Below are positions 1-9,934 of a stretch of 64,000 nt of DNA, piece by piece. Position 1 is the first letter of the stretch; the number at the start of each line of letters is the position of its first letter. The position numbers were made by a program, and so were the translations under genes. The stretch comes from Anisakis pegreffii. Its lineage: Eukaryota > Nematoda > Chromadorea > Rhabditida > Anisakidae. Location of the stretch: positions 1 through 64,000 of the forward strand of contig JAPYMA010002643.1 of NCBI GenBank assembly GCA_035041965.1, written 5' to 3'. The notes under the pieces were generated by a model. It searched no databases, was not told where the DNA came from, and saw nothing but the letters and a program-made list of their open reading frames with translations.

Positions 1-221
1 TTATACCTTAACTAACTACTACAATTTCTATCGTATGAATAAATTTAGTGTAAATCTTGCCTTTTGTTTATAGATTTATAAAGATTCACGCAGAAGCAAG
101 TACAATCAAGCATACTCTTAAACCTAGTTTAAGGCAGGCAGTGTTGAGTAGATATACGTTTGTGAATGCTCTTAAAAAGTCAAAAAAATATTTCGCTTCA
201 GTGATAATTGAATATAGCGAT

Positions 222-230
222 GTAATAGTA

Positions 231-309
<79 letters not shown>
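222..309. repeat. (TAA)n microsatellite
   Basis: An almost perfect run of TAA/ATA triplets of about 85 bp. The poly-isoleucine open frames over it on both strands are repeat artefacts. Confidence 0.97.
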
Positions 310-520
310 GTAAAAACTGCACCAACTCATGCGTGTTCCACTGTCACATTCGTGATGAATTATTAATCGTTAGCAAGTTTAATTTATTCCCATCAACTCG
401 CTAAAACTTGTCATTTCATTTTGCTTCTATAATATTTTTTCACTCAACTCTACTTTTTATCAAATCTTGTTCATTGATTCCACACGTATATGTCTAAATA
501 TTTTCAAATTGTGATAATCA

Positions 521-636
521 GGGGGCCGAAATCCTCCTCGTGAAGGACCCCAGATCCCTAAGGAAGCCGTAATCCTTCTCGTGAAGGACCCGAGATCCCG
601 AGGAAGCCGGAATCCTCCTCGCCAAGACCTCTGGCA
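521..636. repeat. ~40-bp tandem repeat, 3 copies
   Basis: Three degenerate units share the words AATCCTCCTCGTGAAGGACC and AGATCCC-AGGAAGCC. The block is GC-richer than its surroundings. Confidence 0.8.
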
Positions 637-1000
637 CCCAAAGTCTCTGTCGTTGTCCTCAGGAAGCCTCAATCTCAATCTTAATGTTACTTCCAAAATT
701 TTTGCCTGATCTCCCCCCTCCTCGCTAGTCAAATTCAAAAAATTCACTTAACTATGCCCATTTTCAATTCTAAATCAATTACATCCTACATCACGCTTAG
801 TATTCATGATCGCTAGTCATACATAAGTTATTGCCTTGCCTTGCCATGCCATATGCCATGCCAGGCCAGGCCAAGCTAGGCCAGTCCAATCCCATGTTGT
901 TTATTTACTCGATTACGAACGTCAAAAGTTGTTTCACTCAGATTCCAAAGCAATCTGCCTGCTTAAGTGCTAATTATAAGCTAATTTCTGCATTCCGAAA

Positions 1001-1080
1001 GCTCCCACTTCCCTTAAACTTCCCTTAAAAGAGTTCCCACTTCCCTTAAACTTCTCTTAAGAGAGTTCCTACTTCGCTTA
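1001..1080. repeat. ~31-bp tandem repeat, 2-3 copies
   Basis: Repeated units of GAGTTCCCACTTCCCTTAAA followed by CTTCTCTTAA, degenerating toward 1080. Confidence 0.8.
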
Positions 1081-2840
1081 AGATATGCCGCAGACACTAG
1101 GAAAATTTGCTATGGATGGGAATATGGGAGCACTAGGCAATCGAATCAAATGGAATGTCAGAAACGACCAACTCAAAGAGTCAGAAAAATGTCCGAAAAC
1201 ACAACAAATTTAATGTAATTTCTTTTCAGCCACTACTTTCCGCAAGCAGTCAATTTCTATGCTAGTCAAATTTAGCCTACTTTAGGCATCCGTCACATAC
1301 ACACACACATATCTATAAATCCATTATCCCACATCCGTCCGCATATCCACATCACATCGCCTAGCTTAATCCCCTTGCCCTAAGCCTCTCCTCTTATCCG
1401 TTTCACATATACATACAACTCTCTCTAGAAATCCAACAAATTTCTGTGTCACCAGTGAAATCCGCTTAATCCATCGCTAAATCTCTCAAATTTTCTCAAA
1501 TATTTTCTAAAAATTTTCCATCTTTTCTATCTTTTCCGTCAGCTAATAGCATTTCAGCCTTTCTAAATTGTTTTACACACTCTCTCCACTCACCCTAATT
1601 GCCTGAAAGCCGCAATTCACCTAAAGTCTCAAGTGCTAATAGGGTGTTGTTGCTATGTGACATCAACTCAACGATAACTAAAAACGATAAAACAATAAAA
1701 TTACATAGCAACAGCTCACAGCAACTAACAAAATCCTTTAGATTTTGAAAATTTATCCTACCTATCGGAATTATCTTATGTTTTTCTGGCTTCTTCCTAA
1801 CGTTCACTATCAAAAAATTAAATTTCTTGCTAATCACGGTGTTTTGCTCCTCAAAATTCACTCCAAATTCAGTCGAATTTCTCAAAAAATGCGCCATTTT
1901 AAGCCTAAACTGAGACTTCAAGCCTAATCCCTTTGAAAACTCTCACCTCATCAAGCCTAAGCCAAAGTAAGCTAAAACAATTCAATTATAGTCATAGCTA
2001 TAGCTGAGAAGCTACTGAAAGAAAGCCTTCGATGTTAGTAGTTAGTAGTCTAAAATGGTTTAGACTGAACGCAAATCTAAAATCTAAAACCCAAAAGCAA
2101 ACCTAAAAGCTTTTGGGTAGATACATCGCTTACGCTTCTCTCCAGCTTCTGCCCAATTAAAATCAAAAATTGAAAGATTCGGCAGAAGTCACAAATGTTA
2201 AATGTGATGATGAATTCGGATCAAATTTCTCATTTTCCTGCCCTAATTATCTCGTTTTTTTCATTTTTCAAAAAATTCCCTTTCAGTTCAAATTTCAGCA
2301 AGCTCTAATTATGCTTAGTAGCCTTAGAAACTAGCGCTTTCATTTACTAAAGTTACTAATTAATTTCGCTTTTCCGCTTGAATTCTATACAATTTCAAAA
2401 TTTTTTTGAGCTTTCAGATATATCAAATCCTCAGATTTCAATCCGCTTCAAACGATATCCACGCTGATTTCCACATCAAAGCACAATGGCTATGCCTAAA
2501 GCTCAATATCACTTCGAATCTTCACCCATCTCAAAACGTCAACTCGTCACATCGCTCTCATCGCCATTACTATTATGAATCTGAATCCAGGCTGCACGAT
2601 TCCACGATATCTGCCCAAATTCTGCCACTCAAAGACCCCAACTCCAGCTGCTCCAGCTCCAGCTCCACACCCGTCCATCCTAAAGAGAAGACCAACCGCG
2701 GGCTTGGCTCCTCCGAGACTCGAACAACCCCAAGATCGAGACCACGAGCTCAGGCTCCGGACCAGTTCCAGCCAATACTACGAGAAGGGCGACGGCCTCG
2801 ACTATAAAGCCTCGAAAATCCACACAAATTTTCACCCCAG

Positions 2841-5800
2841 CTATTCGGCTGCTCACAATTTTAACCCTCTTAGCGATGGCTGTCCAGCTGGCCGATGCCC
2901 GAAAGAAACCCAAGCCAAAACCATGGTTAGTGCCGAGATTTCCGGCTAAAATACCGGGTTCCGGGACTGCTCTCAAGCCTCCAGCCTCAAATCTCCTAGG
3001 GAACAGGCTCACGATCCAACTGATATCTCCAAAAACCGAGAGAGATAATCAGGGAAGCTCTTAAACATTCGGTACTCTTCTAGTAGAAGGGTGTTCAAAC
3101 CTGACCTGGGAACTCTGAACCCTGATAATTTCAAACCACCTAAGGAGCCGGGACAAGTCAAATACCTTCCAAACTAAAAAATCCGAGTCAAGACCGGGTT
3201 TTGAGTCCAATAAATGAAAATTTCCTTTAGCAAACGGACCGCTTTCAATCGACACACGACGAACTATCGTGCCTGGCGTGAGCAGATGACTGTGTGTGAC
3301 CTACTCGAAAACTACGACCCGGCTGTGAGGCCCTCAGGACGATCCCCACTACAAGATCAGAGTCAGTTCCCGTATCCTTGTGGCTGTTCAGCTCAAAGCA
3401 AAAACCTCGAAAACTCACACGATTCCCAAAAATCTACCAAATAATTCCGGTTAAAAACCTCAAAAAACCCTGTCCTCCTATTCTACTCCTCCCTTCTCAC
3501 GTATACTTACTTTCAGAAGGCCCAGTAATTGTGACGACAAGCCTCATTATAGCGTCCATCAGTGCAGTAAGCGAACGCAATATGGTAAGTGTAGCACTAA
3601 ACAGTAAGCAGTAAACAGCCTAAGCCTGCTTCTCCTCTCTTCAAATCGATTGATCAAATTTTGATCAATTTTGGATCAAATTTGGACCAAATCTAAAAAA
3701 TTTCCCAACTCTCAGGAATTCGTTGCCCAATTCCGGCTCCGGCAAGAGTGGTTTGATGACCGGTTGAGATTCTCGGAACAAGGAGAATTCCGCAAAATGG
3801 ACTACATTCATGTGGCACGAGATCAGTCGCTGTGGACGCCAGATACATTCTTTCAAAATGAGCGCAACGGATGGTACCATATGCTTGACCAGGTCTCTTC
3901 CGCATTCTCACCACCTAACTTACCCAGTCGCTTGGGAATCTCTTGGGAAGAGAAAATATAAACAATTTCGGGCATTTTTTCACTTACCCGTGCACTTACC
4001 CGCACCTCCAGCCACCTAACCTGGGCTGAAATCGCTATCCCTCATATTCAACTCGGCTAAGATTCAGGCTGAGATATCCCCTTATATCCGTGTTTCCTAA
4101 CTTACCCAGTGGCTCGGGAATCTTTTGGGAAGAGAAAATTGGAATATCATTGGAATATGCTTTTCAGGAGAATAAATTCATGAAGATCAGATCCGACGGC
4201 AAAGTGATCTACAGTAGACGGTTGGTGAAACATTTCCTAACTTTGCTCAAAAAAATCTCAAGCTCAGTCTACCTTCCACCCTAAAAAAACCGACTTCAAG
4301 TTCCAGAAAGCCTCCTAAATGGCAAATTTTTTGAATTTCAGGTTAACCTTAATCAGTTTCAGGCTAAGCTTAATCAATTTCAGGTTAACCTTAATTCTCG
4401 CCTGTAATATGAACCTAGTTCGATACCCAATGGACGTTCAAGAATGCCTTATCGATTTTGCAAGTTGTTAGTTTCATTTAAATTATTTACTAGCTTCTTG
4501 ACCTGGTTGCAGCCTGGTACCATTTTCAACTCAAGATTTTTCAAAATTCAGTTCAATTAATAATTCATAAAGCTTTCAGATGCTTACACGACCAGTGATA
4601 TTATCTACAAATGGCACCTTATCGGAATCACTATTGAAGAAGGTGCCAACGGAGCCCTACCTAATTTTGAGATAAGCTCCTATAAAAATTCCACTTGCGA
4701 TAGTGTTACGAATACAGGTTCGAGTTGGATAATCTTTTTTATTTCGATACAAATCTTACGATCCCATCTTTATCCCATTTATCCCATCTTTATCCCATTT
4801 TATCCCATCTTATCCCATCTTTATCCCATATTATCCCATTTTAATCCCAGATCCCATCGCTTTTTTAACCCTTTAAGCCCTCTAACCTTACCCTCCCTAC
4901 CCCAAAAATAAGCCTTGAGCTTCACCTACCCGAAACCAGCTTCCTATCTGATTTTTCCCCATATTCTAATGCTGCCTCCTAAAAAATTCCCCAATTTTCT
5001 ATACTTCCACATTCCATTTCAAAAAAAAATTCCACTCCAAGAGACTTGAGTTCACAAATCTGACTTTAGACTTGAGATTTAAGACGTATCCAAAGTCCAA
5101 CGCCTAAATTCAACCCCAAACCCAGTAGCTGAATCGGGTAAATCGTCCATTTTTTGGGGTAAATCGTCCAATTTCGGGTAAATGGCCCAATTCCCAGCCC
5201 AACAGGTAATCGTTTGTGACTGTTACAGGAACTTATAGCTGTATGCGAGTTAAGCTGAAACTCAGTCGAGTGTTCTCGTTCTTTCTGCTACAACTCTACA
5301 TTCCATCGTCGATGTTGGTCGCTGTCTCATGGGTATCCTATTGGATCGACTGGAAAAGCACCGCGGCACGAGTGCCTTTGGCTATTGTCACACTGTTGAC
5401 GATGATCACGCAATCGCACGGTAACTTACTGCATTACTTACTGCTGTATTATTACTTGTATTACTGTATTACAGTATTATTACTTGTATTACTGTATTGC
5501 AGTATTATTACTTGTATTGCTGTATTACAGTACTATTACTTACTGTTACTGCAATATGGTGGTAGGGTAGGGTGGTATTACTGTAGGATCTTACTGTTAC
5601 TGTATCTTAATGCCGCGGTACACCCAAAATTTTGTCACTGTGTGTCACAAGTCCACATTTTATCAAGTCTATACCATACATTTTGTCATTATTTGTCACA
5701 AGTCCACATTTTGTCAAGTCCATACCATGCATTTTGTCACAAGTTCGGGATCCCGAGATCCCCACACATTATCACTGGAGACAAGACAAATAATGAGACA

Positions 5801-8247
5801 AATAGACAATAAATAAATGAAAAACTGAAAAACAAAATGAAATAAATTACTTTCAAGCCAAAAAAAACTAACAACATCGAGAGCTTGTTGAGAGCTCTGT
5901 CCAATTGGAGACCAAATTTTGCTTTCCAAATTTTTTCAGGCCAGCTAGGAAATTTTTCATCTCGTTCCAGAATTCCAATGCCAATTCTCCAGAATTCGCA
6001 AAATTTCTTCAAACTTTTCCCATCCCACAAAATTTCTTGTTCTGAAAAAATTTTTCATTTTCCAAAAATTTTCAGCCATCAATTCAAATCTTCCTCCCGT
6101 CAGCTATACGAAAGCCATCGACATTTGGGTTGGAGCCTGTGTGGGTAAGTATACGCTACTACTACTACTACTGCTACCACTAGGCTGTTCAGAATTTTGA
6201 AATGAAATGAAAATTCTATGAAAGAAATCCAAAAATTCCATCATTTCACCCAAAAATTTCTCAACACCACAATAAAAATCCGCAATTTCATTACTATTTC
6301 TTCCTATTTCTGCGTCAAAATCACTAAAATCACCTGAATTCCTAAGCTCTTAAACTCTCAAACGTCCGCGACTTTCTAAAGAGCCTCCATAGGAACGTCC
6401 TGAATTCCTATGGTACTCTCACTTCCCAGAGTCCTTCCCCCAGATTTTTTGGGAATATTTTTCAAACACCCCGTCTAAATTTCAGTCTTCATATTCGCCT
6501 CACTAATCGAATACGCTGTCGTCAATTACATGGGCATTCTCGATGAACACAGGTAAGCGCTTAATATGAGACAGCGTAATCTCTTTTTTGGACACCACTT
6601 TTATCCGATATCTGATATCCGATATCCGATATCAATCCCACAATTAACCAATTTCGCACCTCAAAATATACCTCAAAATACTCAAATACCGACTGAATTT
6701 TCTCAAAACCAAATTTTTTCAAACCGAATTTTTTTAAAATCTCAATTTTCACCTCAAATTCAACGCAAATTTGCCACCATCTATTTATGTGATATCGTCA
6801 GGATCGTCTAAAATCCATACGATTAAGAATTTCATTCCTAAGCTCTATGAAACGTTCTAAAAAAAAAGCTAACCTCAGGCTAATCATGTACCAATTCAAG
6901 GCAGATGCGTAAGGTGACAGCCAATCGAACGCGGCTCTCCAATATGCTCGATAACGATGGCTTCTCGGGGAGTGCACAAGACCTAGAAGTTTCACCAACC
7001 TCATTCTTATGGTCATCTGATAGAAAGGTTTATTAAAACCGCTCATTTTTAGCCTCACCTGCTCAAATTGAGTTGATTTGCTGGGACTCTCTATACGTTT
7101 GAACTGATCTAAACCGAAATTTTGAGCCTTTCCATATTCCACCAGTTATTCAGAAAATTTTGGAAAGCAGAAGTTTTCCAGGGTTCCAGTTTTCCGGAGA
7201 ATATTCCACGAAAAAATTCCAGTTTCCTAAAATTCCGGAAATATTTCAATCCAATTTCAGAGTCTACTGCGACGCCGGGGAAGACGACGGAAGTACAGCT
7301 TTGAATTACAGCTTCAACAACAAGAGGATGATGAGACACAGGATGCAGATGATGCAAACGAACAGCATGAGCTGATGGATTTTAGTGAGCCAACTGTCAC
7401 TGCATTGGCAATGCCCGAACCCGAATGGACCTATCAGGTCAGCTTTGAATTCAGTTGAGCGATTTTGAGATTTAAGACGGCTTTGCTTTGCTATATCCCC
7501 TCCGAGATATCTGGATAACCCGAATGGAGCTATCAGATCCATTCGGGTTATTGCTGGATATCCCTCCGAGATATCTGGATTATCGCTGGATATCCCCTCC
7601 GAGATATCTGGATAACCCGAATGGACCTATCAGGTCAGCTTCCAATTCAGCTGGCCGATTTTGAGATTTAAGACGGCTTTGAGATTTAAGACAACTATCA
7701 GCAGATGCTGATGATTTCAAACGTGATTTCATACGCTGATCTGATCTGATTGAAATCATCACAAAAGTAGATTGTTGATTTCGAAAATTTTTTGAAATTT
7801 TAAAATTTGCAGCAGCAGTAAAAACAAAAAATTTTCAGGACACCACAGATCTGGTCTATTTGGGGCAACGAAAACGCGTGGAACTCGTCAAATGGTGCAA
7901 TTTGCTGTCATCGCGGGGTCGTGCGGAACGTATCGATATTATCGCCAGGTAGGTAACTGCACTGCACTGATCTCAGTAAATTCAGTAGTGCTAGATAATT
8001 AAGACAATAATTAAGATAATTAGCATTTTCGGAGGTGATAATTAAACCCCACTACACGATAATTAAGCTCTATTTTAAAATTTTTTCACTAAAAATTTTT
8101 CTCACCTTACAGAACAGGGGAGAAACTCTTAACTACTCCACTGTATATACCAATTTTATCTGCTATTTCAGGCTTATTTTACCGATCGCCTTTGGAATGT
8201 TCAACGTGGCCTATTGGATGATTTATTTGGGCGATACCAAATCTTAG
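2841..8247 (+). CDS. Cys-loop ligand-gated chloride channel subunit (GluCl/GlyR/pHCl-like)
   Basis: Predicted plasma-membrane pentameric anion channel. Exons: 2841-2925, 3231-3361, 3517-3584, 3716-3892, 4168-4220, 4384-4466, 4580-4717, 5229-5420, 6076-6144, 6486-6552, 6901-7027, 7261-7437, 7839-7948, 8172-8247; all have GT..AG borders and matching phases, giving about 516 residues. Visible in order: a hydrophobic leader then a Lys/Pro-rich stretch; [13 protein letters not shown]; loop A WTPDTFF; Cys-loop C-x13-C ([15 protein letters not shown]); a second Cys pair, C-x10-C, ending TNTGTYSC, typical of GluCl and glycine receptors; M1 [15 protein letters not shown]2 [15 protein letters not shown]3 [19 protein letters not shown]; a long M3-M4 loop with RRRGRRK and acidic/Gln runs; M4 [18 protein letters not shown]; end GDTKS-stop. 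The initiator ATG is not fixed: ATG 2876 lies inside the leader, so a further 5' exon with 1 nt of codon phase is likely. The family call is secure; the ligand is not. Confidence 0.9.
4335..4384 (+). repeat. Triplicated 3' splice-site/exon-start motif
   Basis: The sequence AATTTCAGGTTAACCTTAAT is present three times in a row with small changes (4335, 4357 and 4376 onward). Only the last acceptor (4383/4384) gives the in-frame RRLTLILAC of the channel, so the two upstream copies are decoy acceptors or relics of a local duplication. Confidence 0.8.
4764..4860. repeat. ATCCC-rich intron repeat
   Basis: TTATCCCATC/TTTATCCCAT units repeated about eight times inside the 4718-5228 intron of the channel gene. 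Confidence 0.85.
5421..5745. repeat. TTACTG-type and TTTTGTCACA intron repeats
   Basis: The intron after the M2 exon starts with interspersed TTACTGTATTACAG-like units (5421-5560). Then come about three copies of a roughly 40-bp unit containing CATTTTGTCACAAGTCCA (5625-5745). No coding signal was seen in it. Confidence 0.8.
7420..7681. repeat. Duplicated exon end plus splice donor in intron
   Basis: The last bases of channel exon 12, its donor and about 45 bp of intron (7420-7486) recur at 7616-7681 with few changes. Units with TCCGAGATATCTGGATA lie between them (near 7500, 7566 and 7597). The second copy carries a decoy donor at 7633/7634. The first copy must be the functional one, because reading past it meets an in-frame TGA. 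Confidence 0.85.
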
Positions 8248-8706
8248 TATCCGTCATCTAGACAAGCCCAACAAACCCGCCTGAGCCTAAGGCAGGCAGG
8301 CAGGCACTCAAATGATCACTCAAAATGAGGCTAAAACCACTTCAGAGTGATCACTCCAGACGCCCTAAATAGTCACCAAAAAAAAAAAAAAGGTCTCCAA
8401 ATGGCCTTTTAAGTGCTGCTACCCAAAGGACCATCATCTCATCCATTCTTATTCGTTAAAATCTTCCTTCAGTGGGATGGAACAACTGCTTTTCGGGGTA
8501 CTCTTCCACAATTTGGGCTTAATTTCTTTTGCTGTGGTTTCAATGCGATGTTCTGATGCCACCAATGGATTCGTTCTGATATTCTACTACTATGAAATTT
8601 TCTATTGAACGATGAATCTGCATATGTATTGCCTATTTCAGTGGAAATTTATAATTGTTTTGTTCTTTGTGGCAATTAATTAACTGAATTAATTTGTTAA
8701 TTAATG

Positions 8707-8712
8707 AATAAA
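8707..8712 (+). terminator. Polyadenylation signal of the channel gene
   Basis: AATAAA about 460 nt after the channel stop codon; the first canonical signal downstream in a plausible 3' UTR. Confidence 0.5.
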
Positions 8713-8867
8713 GTTTCTATATCAAGCGGCTGTTAGCTACTGGTTGGAGTTAAATCATACGGTAATTGCTCTCGAGCAGTCGCAGTTGGTTAAAATCATT
8801 CGTTAAAACTAAATCTGATTGGTTAAAGTGAACTTATTGTCTGTAGAGTGTTCGGTTGAAGTGGATC

Positions 8868-8879
8868 ACAGATCAATCA

Positions 8880-8912
<33 letters not shown>

Positions 8913-9000
8913 GACCACATCAAAGATCTATCTGATCAGGCAGGGATTAGCGCGGCGATCATATTTGAGATCAATACGAGATCAAAATGCGCTATGCGGT
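8868..9000 (+). repeat. Dispersed repeat copy A ((CAAT)n plus unique flank)
   Basis: CACAGATCAATCA, a CAAT run, then AATAAGA-CACATCA-AGATCT, GATCAGGCAGGGATTAGCGCG, GATCATAT and GAGATCAAAATG. The same order recurs at 10190-10312, so this is a dispersed element and not just a microsatellite. Confidence 0.85.
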
Positions 9001-9905
9001 ATTGTAAATTGCGTTCGGAATGGAGTAAATTGCCTTCGGAATAATTGTTAAGGGATTCAAGGCTGCTCATTATTTGACTGATTCTTAAAAAGTAATAAAA
9101 TGTATAATCCAAAGCAGTACTATGACTGTTGCCATGGAGATTAGAGGATACCCTCTTCCAAGGATTTCATTCCAAAAAAAATAGACAAATCAAAAAAAGC
9201 CAAACCATCAAGCTATCAGCTGAAACGGCTTGAATCCTAGGTAACATCCGGTGGCTACAGTCTTATAAAGAAGATATCCATGGGATTAGTGCAAAGCAGA
9301 TGCGGGATAAATGGGCTTTCATCTTCTTTTCAACTATGATATATCTCTCCATATATCCACCTATATCTCAAATCAACCAATGCAAAGAAATCTCCCTATG
9401 CTAAGCGAGATTTAGACGGATATCCCTCTCTCTCGCGTTTTCAGAGCTACCACTACTACTACTACTACTCCTTGAAAACTTTTTGATACCTGCAAAATCG
9501 CATGCTCTAACAAATAAATCCTCAATAAATGCCATGTAAAATGTATCGGTAAGCTTATTTCATTCTGTTGTTTAAATCTCCATGCTGATTAGATATCCAT
9601 ATCTAACTGAGTACTTTCTACTGCCGGATGGACGTAAGCCTAACAGCCTTATCTTTCAGACAGCGCCTCGAAATCGATTTGCGTGTCGTCGAATGAAATG
9701 ACATGAAATTGCTGCCTCTAGAAACGGAAGTAATTATTCCTCTCGTGTCTACTCCCAAACCACTACTTTGCCCTCTACTTAATAGGCCAGTCAACTTCCG
9801 TTTCCACTCACTATCAGACTACTTTGAATCCAATATTCTCCAAATCACTTCTATACTTTAAATCTCATTGCTCTCTCGGCTTAGATTAATCCCTCAAATT
9901 GATGT

Positions 9906-9915
9906 TTTTTTGCAG
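9906..9915 (+). promoter_or_regulatory. Candidate trans-splice acceptor before PACRG ATG
   Basis: TTTTTTGCAG ends 19 nt upstream of the PACRG initiator ATG (9935). In nematodes such an acceptor so close to the ATG often receives a spliced leader. It could equally be the end of an ordinary 5' UTR intron. Confidence 0.4.
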
Positions 9916-9934
9916 GATCACTTGGTGATCGATC

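Larger units (their letters stand above)
1..2683. other. 5' flank without supported gene
   Basis: I see no homology-supported exon here. The stretch holds a TAA microsatellite (222-309), a roughly 40-bp GC-richer repeat (521-636), short TGCC-type repeats (834-886) and a roughly 31-bp repeat (1001-1080). The remainder is AT-rich sequence with many chance stops. Two overlapping open frames from about 2406 onward are Ser/Pro-rich and have no recognisable domain. One of them could hold the missing first exon of the channel gene downstream, but nothing in the sequence decides this. Confidence 0.5.
8248..9915. other. Intergenic region between channel and PACRG
   Basis: It holds the probable 3' UTR of the channel to about 8.73 kb, a CAATCAAT run with its flanks (8868-9000), and otherwise non-coding AT-rich sequence. 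No phase-consistent exon was seen on either strand. Confidence 0.6.

Noticed and set aside
2406..2949. Two Ser/Pro-rich frames upstream of the channel
   Set aside because: They overlap each other and the channel leader exon in other frames and have no domain; only the frame that leads into the channel leader is supported.
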